Source: Sulfurisoma sp. (lineage in GTDB: Bacteria > Pseudomonadota > Gammaproteobacteria > Burkholderiales > Rhodocyclaceae). Taken from it: DNA of 64,000 bases. Below are positions 26,584 through 34,276 of the stretch, one piece after another. Location of the stretch: the NCBI GenBank assembly GCA_030691075.1, contig JAUYFI010000189.1:1-64000 (forward strand), in the 5' to 3' direction. Numbering within the stretch: position 1 is the first letter of the stretch; every line of letters starts with the position of its first letter. Made by a program: the position numbers and the translations under genes. The notes under the pieces were generated by a model, which was given only the letters and a program-made list of their open reading frames with translations, searched no databases and was not told the DNA's origin.

Positions 26584-27474
26584 ATGGAATCGACGCTGCC
26601 CCCCAACGGATCTTCCGGCATTCCCTTCCGCGCAATCATGGGCGTGTTCAAGCTGCGCATCGGCGTTGTCATAACCTTTACCGCCCTGGCCGGTCTGGCG
26701 GTGAGTTCCGGGCCGAGCCTGAGCCTGGTGCAGTTGATCACACTGACGCTCGCCGTGCTGGTTTCCTCCGCCAGCGCGGGCGCCTTCAACCAGTATTACG
26801 AGCACGACATCGACCCCCTGATGTCGCGCACCCGCAAGCGGCCGTTCGCCACCGGGGAAATCCAGCACGGCCCCATCTGGCTGCTCGTCATCGGCGCATT
26901 GATGGTGCTTTCCGTGGGTGCTGCCTGGATTGCGCTCAATGCCTGGACTGCCCTGTTCGTCTTTCTCGGTGCTTTTTTCTATGCCGTCGTCTATACGGTC
27001 TGGCTCAAGCGCCGCACCTGGCTCAACATCGTCTTTGGCGGGCTGGCCGGTAGCTGGGCCGTCCTGGCGGGGGCGACTGCGGCCGACCCCCAGATTGGCG
27101 CGGTACCGCTGACCTTGGCATTCGTTCTTTTTCTCTGGACGCCGCCCCATTTCTGGAGTCTGGCGATTGCCTTCCGCGAAGACTATGCGGCCGCCGGCGT
27201 GCCCATGCTGCCCGTCGTCGTGGGCGACAAGCGTGCGGCGCAAACCATTTTTGCCAGCACTCTGGCACTGGTAGCGGCTTCTTTCCTGCCACTGGCCTTC
27301 GGCTTGGGCGCCATCTACTTTGCTGGTGCCGCTATCGGTGGCTACCTGTTCATCCAGAAGGCCTGGCGCCTGGTTCAGAACACGAACCGTGGAACCGCCA
27401 TGAGTTGCTTCCACGCCTCGCTGGCTCAGTTGACACTGGTACTCACTGCTGCAATCATCGACGCCCGTTTCTAG
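26584..27474 (+). CDS. ctaB: Protoheme IX farnesyltransferase (heme O synthase) CtaB
   Basis: A 296-residue UbiA-superfamily prenyltransferase with about nine helices. The first Asp-rich motif is NQYYEHDIDPLMSRTRKRPFATG; the second region, YTVWLKRRTWLNIVFGGLAGSW, is typical of heme O synthases, as is WTPPHFWSLAI. It transfers a farnesyl group to heme B. With the two CtaA-type proteins it supplies heme A for the heme-copper enzyme encoded just upstream. It is separated from subunit I by two hairpins. Confidence 0.95.
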   Translation: MESTLPPNGSSGIPFRAIMGVFKLRIGVVITFTALAGLAVSSGPSLSLVQLITLTLAVLVSSASAGAFNQYYEHDIDPLMSRTRKRPFATGEIQHGPIWLLVIGALMVLSVGAAWIALNAWTALFVFLGAFFYAVVYTVWLKRRTWLNIVFGGLAGSWAVLAGATAADPQIGAVPLTLAFVLFLWTPPHFWSLAIAFREDYAAAGVPMLPVVVGDKRAAQTIFASTLALVAASFLPLAFGLGAIYFAGAAIGGYLFIQKAWRLVQNTNRGTAMSCFHASLAQLTLVLTAAIIDARF

Positions 27475-27489
27475 TCAGGCGTCCTCTCC

Positions 27490-28368
27490 GTGATCCACCC
27501 CGGTTTTCGTGCCGCGCTTGCGGCGGCGCTGGTCTGCGCGGCGAGTTGCGCCCAGTCCGCGGACAAGGCGTCGGAACCCAAACTCGTCGAGCGCCCCCAG
27601 GGCGCGCGGACCGGCCTGACGCTGACCACGCTCGACGAGAAAGCCGCGCTGCAGCTATCGCAGAGCGTAATCGGCAAGCCCGTTGGCGACCATGTTCTGC
27701 TGGATCGCCAGGAACGGCCGACGCCACTTGCCAAATACCGGGGCAAACCGCTACTGGTCAATTTTGTCTACACCGCCTGCTTCAACGTCTGTCCCACCAC
27801 CACCAAGAACCTGCAAAAGGCGGTGGAAAATACCGTCGGCATGCTCGGGCCGAATCGCTTCAACATCGTCAGCATCGGCTTCAACCAGCCCTTCGATTCC
27901 CCCCAGGCGATGAAGGCCTTTGCCACCCAGTACGGAATCCATCTGCCCAACTGGGAATTCCTCAGCCCCGCGGGGGCCATCGTCGACGATCTGACAAGGA
28001 ATTTCGGCTTCAGCTACGTCGCCACGACCGCGGGCTTCGACCACATGAACCAGGTCACCATCGTGGATGCCGAAGGGAAGATTTTCCGGCAGGTCTATGG
28101 CGAGACCTTTACCGCCGAAGACCTGGCGGAACCGCTCAAGGCGATGATCACCGGCTCCCCCATTCCGCCCCAGACCAGCACCATCGCGGAAATCGCCGAC
28201 CGCATCAGAATCCTCTGCTCGGTCTATGACCCCGTCACGGGGAAATACCGCACCAACTACGCGCTGTATTTCGAAATCGCCGGCTTCCTGACATTCATGA
28301 TCTTCATGGCCTGGCTGGCCTTCAGTTTCATGAGAGGTCGCCGGGACGACAAGATTCGATCGGGTTGA
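27490..28368 (+). CDS. SCO1/SenC-type copper chaperone with C-terminal membrane anchor
   Basis: A 292-residue exported protein. A signal peptide (ALAAALVCAASCAQSA) is followed by a thioredoxin-fold Sco domain with the copper-binding motif CFNVCPTTT and a distal His in TTAGFDHMNQ. Unusually, a hydrophobic helix near residues 260-282 (AGFLTFMIFMAWLAFSFM) anchors the C-terminus. Sco proteins load or reduce CuA, here most likely that of the subunit II encoded in the same operon. It has a GTG start 15 bases after ctaB. Its stop codon overlaps an FNR-type box for the next gene. Confidence 0.9.
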   Translation: MIHPGFRAALAAALVCAASCAQSADKASEPKLVERPQGARTGLTLTTLDEKAALQLSQSVIGKPVGDHVLLDRQERPTPLAKYRGKPLLVNFVYTACFNVCPTTTKNLQKAVENTVGMLGPNRFNIVSIGFNQPFDSPQAMKAFATQYGIHLPNWEFLSPAGAIVDDLTRNFGFSYVATTAGFDHMNQVTIVDAEGKIFRQVYGETFTAEDLAEPLKAMITGSPIPPQTSTIAEIADRIRILCSVYDPVTGKYRTNYALYFEIAGFLTFMIFMAWLAFSFMRGRRDDKIRSG

Positions 28369-28378
28369 TACGAGTCAA
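28365..28378 (+). promoter_or_regulatory. FNR/DNR-type box before the cytochrome b-ferredoxin gene
   Basis: TTGATACGAGTCAA matches TTGAT-N4-ATCAA at nine of ten half-site bases. If it is centred at -41.5, the start of transcription would be about 28413, and TATCAT lies exactly at the expected -10 (28401-28406). The GTG start of the next gene is 41 bases downstream of that point. This is the best class II FNR promoter layout in the window and marks a second transcript within the cluster. Confidence 0.7.
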
Positions 28379-28398
28379 GTCGGAAAATTGCCGACTTG
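28378..28398. repeat. Hairpin in the promoter region of the cytochrome b-ferredoxin gene
   Basis: AAGTCGG-AAAATTG-CCGACTT forms a 7-bp stem between the FNR-type box and the -10. It may be a weak terminator for the sco transcript or a second operator. Confidence 0.35.
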
Positions 28399-28453
28399 CA
28401 TATCATCAACCGCTAATGGTCGGCAATAGTACCGGCTTAACGAATCCCCCAAC

Positions 28454-30037
28454 GTGAGCTTGCACGCAGCCTTGCGCGGCAACGCGCAAATCCTCCTCGA
28501 GCGCAGCGAGAATTCTCTCGATGCGCTTTTTGGCGGCGCCGACAATCCCCTGCGCCATCTGGGCGCCCTGGGTCTGTATTTCCTCTGGATTCTGGTGGCC
28601 ACCGGGCTCTATCTCTACACGGTGCTGGATACCAGCGTCGAAGGCGTCTACACCTCGATCGGCTACCTGTCGCGGGAACAATGGTATCTTGGCGGCATAT
28701 TGCGCAGCCTGCATCGCTACGCATCGGACGCCTTTGTTCTGGTCATGATGCTGCATCTGGCGCGGGAGTGGGCCTACGGCCGCTACCACGGTTTCCGTCT
28801 CTACTCCTGGGTCACCGGGGTGCCGCTGATCTGGCTTGTCTATATCTCGGGCATCGGCGGCTACTGGATCGTCTGGGACCGCCTGGCGCAGTTCTCCGCC
28901 ATCGCCACCACCGAGTTGCTGGACTGGCTGCCTTTTTTCACCGAACCGACGGCACGCAACTTTCTCGCGCCCGACTCGGTCAATGATCGCCTGTTCACCG
29001 TCCTCGTGTTCATCCACATCGGCGTCCCGCTGATGCTGATCCTCGGCCTGTGGGCGCATGTCAATCGCATCAGCCGCGTGGATTACCTGCCTTCGCGGCG
29101 GGTGATGCTGGCAACCCTCGCCAGCTTTCTGGCATTGGCCCTGATCAAGCCGGCGCTCTCCGACGCACCCGCCAATCTGGCACTGGCGCCCGCCGAATTG
29201 CGGCTGGACTGGTTCTTCCTGTTCATCCATCCGCTAACCGACGTCACCTCGCCCGCGGCGGTGTGGGCACTGCTATTCGGCGCCACGATTCTGCTCTTCG
29301 CCCTGCCTTTTCTGCCCCACCTAAAGGCGCAGCCCATCGCCGTGGTCGATGCCGCCAACTGCAACGGCTGCAGTCGTTGCCATGCCGACTGCCCGTATGA
29401 GGCAGTCACGATGGCGGTTCATCCCGGCAAGCGCGGCCACAAGATCGCCATTGTCGATCCCGACCTGTGTGCCGGTTGCGGAATTTGCGCCGGCTCCTGC
29501 CCCTCATCGACGCCCTTCCGCAGCCAGGAAAAGCTGGTGACCGGCATCGACATGCCGCAGCAACCCGTCGATGTCATGCGCCGGCAGCTTGAAACCCAGT
29601 TGGCGCGACTCGGGACGCAACCGAGCGGCACGACCAAACTGGTGGTCTTCGGCTGCGACAAAGGGGCCGATGTGCGCGGCCTGGCCGCCGCCGACACCGC
29701 CGCCATCAGCCTGCTATGCACCGGCATGCTGCCGCCCTCCTTCGTCGAATATGCACTGCGCGGCGGCGCCGATGGCATCGTGGTCACCGGCTGTCGCGAC
29801 GGGGGCTGCGATTTCCGCCTCGGCATGCAATGGACGCAGGAGCGTCTTGCCCACCAGCGCGAACCCCATTTGCGCAGCCTCGTGCCGCAGGATCGGCTGC
29901 GACTGGTTTATGCATCCCGCAGCGAGAGCAGACAACTCGCCGCTGCCATCGACGAATTCAGAACCCAGCTCGAAACCCAGACGGCCATCAGCAACCGGCC
30001 CCCCGCCTATTCCCGGAGAACACCACATCATGGCTAA
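28454..30037 (+). CDS. Cytochrome b fused to two [4Fe-4S] motifs and an MvhD-like domain
   Basis: A 527-residue three-part protein. Residues 30-285 form a cytochrome b6-like membrane domain with two bis-His pairs spaced 14 apart (H87/H101 and H188/H202). Residues 300-350 carry two ferredoxin motifs (CNGCSRCHADCP and CAGCGICAGSCP). Residues 394-470 match the MvhD/FrhD [2Fe-2S] domain (VVFGCDKGAD, then GCRDGGCDFRLG; Cys 401, 422, 447 and 452), which in methanogens links hydrogenase to heterodisulfide reductase. I infer transfer of electrons between a cytoplasmic donor or acceptor and the quinone pool or a periplasmic carrier. It uses a GTG start downstream of an FNR-type promoter. The partner protein is unknown. 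Confidence 0.85.
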   Translation: MSLHAALRGNAQILLERSENSLDALFGGADNPLRHLGALGLYFLWILVATGLYLYTVLDTSVEGVYTSIGYLSREQWYLGGILRSLHRYASDAFVLVMMLHLAREWAYGRYHGFRLYSWVTGVPLIWLVYISGIGGYWIVWDRLAQFSAIATTELLDWLPFFTEPTARNFLAPDSVNDRLFTVLVFIHIGVPLMLILGLWAHVNRISRVDYLPSRRVMLATLASFLALALIKPALSDAPANLALAPAELRLDWFFLFIHPLTDVTSPAAVWALLFGATILLFALPFLPHLKAQPIAVVDAANCNGCSRCHADCPYEAVTMAVHPGKRGHKIAIVDPDLCAGCGICAGSCPSSTPFRSQEKLVTGIDMPQQPVDVMRRQLETQLARLGTQPSGTTKLVVFGCDKGADVRGLAAADTAAISLLCTGMLPPSFVEYALRGGADGIVVTGCRDGGCDFRLGMQWTQERLAHQREPHLRSLVPQDRLRLVYASRSESRQLAAAIDEFRTQLETQTAISNRPPAYSRRTPHHG

Positions 30038-30527
30038 ACCCGCCGCCATCGTCGGCCAGATCATCCTTTACGGCGCGTTCGCCGCCTTTCTCGGCTACTT
30101 CGCCACCTCGCCGACCTATAAGCAGATCCCGGACGACGTCGCCCTGATCAAGCTCTCGATGAGCCACCTGGGCGGCCGCGAGTGCCGCAAGCGCAGCCCC
30201 GAAGAACTGGCCAAGCTGCCCCCCAACATGCGCGCGCCGCTGGAATGTCCGCGCGGACGTTCCGACATCAAGCTGGTGCTCGAACTCGACGGCAAGCCGA
30301 TGTTCGAAACCGTCATGCATCCCACCGGTCTCTCGAAGGACGGCGTCTCCACCGTCTACAAGCGCTTCGAGGTCAAAGCCGGCACCTACCAGTTGTCCGT
30401 GAAGATGAACGACAACCTGATCAATCCCGGCTTCAATTTCGTCAAGGAAGCACAAGTCACGCTGAAGCCGGCGCAGGTGCTGGTGGTCGACTTCAATCCG
30501 GACAAGGGCGGTCTGTTTTTCCAGTAA
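30030..30527 (+). CDS. Membrane-anchored periplasmic protein between the two cytochrome b fusions
   Basis: A 165-residue protein with an N-terminal helix (IVGQIILYGAFAAFLGYFAT) followed by a soluble, probably periplasmic, beta-rich domain. The domain has two Cys (C52 in GGRECRKRS and C71 in PLECPRGR) that could form a disulfide. I recognise no family. It overlaps the preceding gene by 8 bases and sits between two cytochrome b fusion genes, so it is probably a subunit or assembly factor of the same complex. Confidence 0.75.
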   Translation: MAKPAAIVGQIILYGAFAAFLGYFATSPTYKQIPDDVALIKLSMSHLGGRECRKRSPEELAKLPPNMRAPLECPRGRSDIKLVLELDGKPMFETVMHPTGLSKDGVSTVYKRFEVKAGTYQLSVKMNDNLINPGFNFVKEAQVTLKPAQVLVVDFNPDKGGLFFQ

Positions 30528-30593
30528 GACCTCACGGAAAAACCACCCATACGCCCAAACGAAAACCTCCATCCTTCTGCGCGGATAAAGACA

Positions 30594-32507
30594 ATGCTGA
30601 ATCTCCTTCAAAAGCTCGTGCGCTGGTTCTTCATGCGCGCGGAGAACCTGTTCAACGTCGCCTTTGGCGAAAAGATCAACCCCTTCTACCACCTGGGCAC
30701 CATCACCTTCTGGCAGTTCTGGCTGCTGGTCGGCACCGGCATCTATCTCTACATCTTCGTCGACACCGGCGTGCATGATGCCTACGATTCGGTGGAGCGC
30801 ATCACCCACGACCAGTGGTGGGCCGGCGGCATCATGCGCAGCGTGCATCGCTACGCCACCGACGGCATGATCCTCACCATGCTGCTGCACCTGCTGCGGC
30901 ACTTCGCCTACGATCGCTATCGCGGCTTCCGCTGGTTCTCCTGGGCCACCGGCGTCGCCCTGATCTGGCTGGTATACATCTCCGGCATCAACGGCTTCAT
31001 GCTGGTGTGGGACAAACTGGCCCAGTTCGTCGTCGTGGCGACCGCCGAGTGGTTCGACGTGCTGCCGATGTTCAACGGCACCCTGATCCGCAACTTCATC
31101 TACCAGGAAAACGTCACCAGCCGGCTGTTCACCCTGCTGGCCTTCATCCACCTCGGCGCACCGCTGATCGCCGGGGTTCTGGCGTGGGTGCATGTGCAAC
31201 GGGTGCCGCGCGCCCACACCAACCCGCCGCGTCCGATCGCCATCGCCGTCACCCTGATGTTCATCGCCCTCGCCCTGATCAAACCGGTTGTCAGTCAGGG
31301 CGGCGAGGCGGACATGGCGGTGGTGCCCACCAACATACAGTTCGACTGGTTCCAGTTGCCGTCACTGGCGCTGGTCTATGTCGTCAATCCGTTGCATCTC
31401 TGGTTCGGCGTGATTGGCCTCTCCGTCCTGCTGTTCATCGCCCCCTGGCTGCCGCCCAAGCGCCGCGGCGCGGCCCCGGCCGAAGCCGTCGTCACCTTCC
31501 ACCCCGACCACAAGACCGTCGCCATCCGCTTCGACGAAACCCTGCTGGATGCCGGTCTTCGCCATGACATCAACCTGCCCTACGAATGCCGCAACGGCGG
31601 CTGCGGTCACTGCAAATGCACCGTGCTGAGCGGCAACGTGGACCCCGGCCTCTATCAGCCGAGCGCGCTGTCGGCCGAGGAGCGCGCGGCAGGCAAGGTA
31701 CTGCTGTGCTGCGCCACGGCACTGGGCGATGTCGCGATCGAATACGAAACGACCGCCACGCCCGGCGCCATTCGCCAATACACCGCCCATGTCGTCAAGA
31801 TGGAAAAACTCGCGCATGACGTCATGCGCGTCATGCTCACGCTGCCGCAAGACCAACAGATTCCCTTCAAGGCCGGGCAATACATCAACATAATTCTCGA
31901 CGATGGCCAGCGCCGTGCCTTCTCCTTCGCCAATCCGCCGCATCAGCCCGAACTGGTGGAACTGCAGATTCGCCTGATGCCGGGCGGCCGCTTCACCACG
32001 CATGTCTTCGAGCAGATGAAGGAAGGCGACGCCATCCGCTTCGAAGGTCCGCTGGGCGATTTCTCGCTGCGCGAATCCGAGCGCCCGATCGTCTTCGTCG
32101 CCGGCGCCACCGGCTTCGCGCCGATCAAGAGCATGGTCGAGGACGCCTTCCATCGCGGCCTCAAGCGCCCCATTTACCTCTACTGGGGCGTGCGCAAGCT
32201 GGCCGATCTCTATCTCCCCGAACTGCCGCGGCGTTGGGCTCGCGAGCACGAGAACTTCCACTTCATTCCCGTGCTCTCCGATGCCGCGCCCGAGGACAAC
32301 TGGAGCGGCCGCACCGGCCTGGTACACGAAGCCATTCTGGAAGATTTCCCCGACCTCCGGGGCCACGAAATCTACGCCTGCGGCTCGGTGAAAATGGTCG
32401 AGGCCATCTTCCCGACGCTGAAGAATCAGGGCGCCGAAGAAGGCATGTGCTTCTCCGATGCCTTCACCATCTCGGCCCGCTCGATGGCATTTCAGCTGAA
32501 ACTATAG
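30594..32507 (+). CDS. Cytochrome b fused to a [2Fe-2S] ferredoxin and flavin reductase domain
   Basis: A 637-residue fusion. Residues 25-285 form a cytochrome b6-like domain with bis-His pairs H85/H99 and H186/H200. Residues 297-385 form a plant-type ferredoxin (C332, C337, C340 and C372 in CRNGGCGHCKC and LLCCATA). Residues 393-637 form a ferredoxin-NADP reductase-like module with RAFSFAN for FAD and GATGFAPIKSM and CGSVKMVEA for NAD(P)H. I infer a one-piece NAD(P)H dehydrogenase that pushes electrons through FAD and [2Fe-2S] into membrane hemes. The cytochrome b part is clearly related to that of the protein encoded at 28454, so the pair arose by duplication with different soluble modules. 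Confidence 0.88.
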   Translation: MLNLLQKLVRWFFMRAENLFNVAFGEKINPFYHLGTITFWQFWLLVGTGIYLYIFVDTGVHDAYDSVERITHDQWWAGGIMRSVHRYATDGMILTMLLHLLRHFAYDRYRGFRWFSWATGVALIWLVYISGINGFMLVWDKLAQFVVVATAEWFDVLPMFNGTLIRNFIYQENVTSRLFTLLAFIHLGAPLIAGVLAWVHVQRVPRAHTNPPRPIAIAVTLMFIALALIKPVVSQGGEADMAVVPTNIQFDWFQLPSLALVYVVNPLHLWFGVIGLSVLLFIAPWLPPKRRGAAPAEAVVTFHPDHKTVAIRFDETLLDAGLRHDINLPYECRNGGCGHCKCTVLSGNVDPGLYQPSALSAEERAAGKVLLCCATALGDVAIEYETTATPGAIRQYTAHVVKMEKLAHDVMRVMLTLPQDQQIPFKAGQYINIILDDGQRRAFSFANPPHQPELVELQIRLMPGGRFTTHVFEQMKEGDAIRFEGPLGDFSLRESERPIVFVAGATGFAPIKSMVEDAFHRGLKRPIYLYWGVRKLADLYLPELPRRWAREHENFHFIPVLSDAAPEDNWSGRTGLVHEAILEDFPDLRGHEIYACGSVKMVEAIFPTLKNQGAEEGMCFSDAFTISARSMAFQLKL

Positions 32508-32574
32508 TGGTCCCCGATTTCAAGACAGCGGTTTGAGCTGTGCGCTGTCATGAGGAATGGGAAGAAATGGGCGA

Positions 32575-32613
32575 AGCGAAGACGCGGATCTCGCGGGTTT
32601 GGGCTTCGGTCAT
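32575..32613 (-). pseudogene. DUF4062-type gene scrap (copy B)
   Basis: From ATG 32613 the minus strand reads MTEAQTREIRVFAS, matching the first residues of the DUF4062 fragments at 18250 and 34082. It breaks off after about 14 codons. A dispersed repeat copy lies 18 bases away. Confidence 0.5.
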
Positions 32614-32630
32614 GGTTTATATCCGGTCAG

Positions 32631-32656
32631 AAAGTCGGCGCTGGCGGGACGGCGAT
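32631..32656 (+). repeat. Dispersed AAAGTCGGCGCTGGCGGGACGGCG repeat
   Basis: A full copy with the GGGACGGCGAT extension, immediately next to the 3' end of the DUF4143 ATPase gene. Confidence 0.85.
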
Positions 32657-32658
32657 CA

Positions 32659-33903
32659 TCACAGCCATCCCAGCGGTACGGCCCATAGCCCATCGCCGAA
32701 CGGCACGGCGTCGGTGCCGTCGTAAAGCACGATGCCGCTGCCGAACGCTTTTCCGCAGTGGTCGCGCAGGCGGCGCAGGCCCTTGAAGTCAGCCGCCGTC
32801 ACGGTGGCGGCGGCCTTGACCTCGATGCCGAGAATGGCGCGCAGCGGCGATTCGAGCACGAAATCGACCTCGACCTGATCCTTGTCGCGATAGTGCGAGA
32901 GAAACCACTGTTCCTGTGTCAGGCTGACGAGCTTCAGCAATTCGCCGAACACCCAGCTTTCGAGGATAGCCCCGAAGCGGGCGCGCTCCGTGCGCAGCAA
33001 TTCGGCATTGGCCCGCACCAGGGCGGCGAGCAAGCCGGCGTCGAGGAAATGAACCTTCGGTGTCTTGACGAGGCGGCCCAACTCGTTGCGACGCCAGGCC
33101 GGCAGGCGCCGTACCAGGAAGAGCTTTTCCAGCACCCCGATGTATTTTTCGGCGGTATGGACGTTGAGGCCAAGCTGCCCGCCGACCTGGCTCAGGTTGA
33201 GCAACTGGCCGGACATCATGGCGAGAATGGCCATGAGCTGCGGTATCCGCGTGGCCTCGTCGATGCGCGCCACATCCTGGATGTCGCGCTCCACCAGCGT
33301 GGTCAGGTAAGCCTGCGCCCATGCCTGGCGGCGCCGAGGCGTGGCGCGACTGCGCATTTCCGGATAGCCGCCGGCCAGCACATGCTCGACGAACGCATCG
33401 CCCACGCCGGGGGTTGCCACCGCGCGCTGCGCGGGCCAATCCTGCGCCAGAGCGCGCTCGAGAAAATCCGGCGCACGGCCGGCAAGTTCGGCATTCGACA
33501 GGGGCAGCAGGGCATGCACCTCGATGCGCCCGGCCAGGCTGTCGGCAATGGTCGGCAGGCTCATGACGTTGGCCGATCCGGTGAGCAGGAAGCGGCCGGG
33601 CCGACGGTCGTTGTCGATCGAAAGCTTGAGCGCCAGCAGCAATTCGGGGGCGCGCTGGATCTCGTCGATGATCGCCCGGTCGATCTGGCGGACGAAGCCC
33701 CGAGGGTCGCTCCGGGCCGCCGCCAGGCGCGTGGTGTCATCCAGGGAAAGATAGGGCATGTCGGCCCCGCATTGGCGCGCAAGGGTCGTCTTGCCAGACT
33801 GGCGCGGGCCGTTGATCAGGACGGCGGGCGTATCGTTCAGCGCCTCCCGCAGCAGGGTCTGCAAGTGGCGGTGGAAGAAAGGGGGGCTATCTGGAGCGGG
33901 CAT
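32659..33903 (-). CDS. AAA ATPase with DUF4143 (PD-(D/E)XK-like) domain
   Basis: A 414-residue protein of the widespread AAA_14/DUF4143 family. Walker A is NGPRQSGKTTLAR, Walker B is RAIIDEIQRAPELL, and sensor 1 is RFLLTGSANV. The C-terminal DUF4143 region includes KVHFLDAGLLAAL and the nuclease-like VEVDFVLES, then LGIEVKAAATV. The cellular role of these proteins is unknown; they are common in accessory DNA. Repeat copies lie on both sides (32631 and 34017), so the gene may have been carried in as a unit. Confidence 0.88.
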   Translation of the reverse strand: MPAPDSPPFFHRHLQTLLREALNDTPAVLINGPRQSGKTTLARQCGADMPYLSLDDTTRLAAARSDPRGFVRQIDRAIIDEIQRAPELLLALKLSIDNDRRPGRFLLTGSANVMSLPTIADSLAGRIEVHALLPLSNAELAGRAPDFLERALAQDWPAQRAVATPGVGDAFVEHVLAGGYPEMRSRATPRRRQAWAQAYLTTLVERDIQDVARIDEATRIPQLMAILAMMSGQLLNLSQVGGQLGLNVHTAEKYIGVLEKLFLVRRLPAWRRNELGRLVKTPKVHFLDAGLLAALVRANAELLRTERARFGAILESWVFGELLKLVSLTQEQWFLSHYRDKDQVEVDFVLESPLRAILGIEVKAAATVTAADFKGLRRLRDHCGKAFGSGIVLYDGTDAVPFGDGLWAVPLGWL

Positions 33904-34016
33904 CGGGAAGGGAGGGGGGGTAATCGTCTAATGCGCAACACATCAGCGTCTATTATGCACTATGAAGACGTTCATTGCGCATTGGAATGATCGACACGTC
34001 GGCAAGGATGCCCATG

Positions 34017-34041
34017 AAAAGTCGGCGCTGGCGGGACGGCG
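34017..34041 (+). repeat. Dispersed AAAAGTCGGCGCTGGCGGGACGGCG repeat
   Basis: A full copy downstream of the DUF4143 gene promoter region. A 33-codon frame (33962-34063, begins MKTFIAHWNDRHVGKDAH) reads through it but is unlikely to be a real gene. Confidence 0.85.
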
Positions 34042-34081
34042 CTTGCGCCAACAAAACTACTGAACACGAGGGAATTGATGC

Positions 34082-34172
34082 CCGCTCGACCAGATGATTA
34101 CGCTCCGCGTCCATGTCGCGGAAGATCGAGGACAGAAAGACGCGGATCTCGCGGGTTGGGGCTTCGGGTCAC
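34082..34172 (-). pseudogene. DUF4062-type gene scrap with frameshift (copy C)
   Basis: The minus strand encodes REIRVFLSSIFRDMDAERN and then HLVER, nearly identical to the copy at 18250-18399. Between the former start (now GTG) and this stretch one extra C shifts the frame. The rest of the 373-base gap 33904-34276 holds a dispersed repeat and no gene that I can support. Confidence 0.6.
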
Positions 34173-34276
34173 GATTAAGAATGCGTTATGGTCGAACCAC
34201 GGCCGCTCTGTCAGCGAACAGAAAAATTCAAGCGGTGTTCCTTGCCTTGCTTTCAACGGAAATGCGGGTATCCCTG

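Noticed and set aside
33962-34063. 33-codon frame MKTFIAHWND running through a repeat copy
   Set aside because: No ribosome site, very short, and most of it is repeat sequence.
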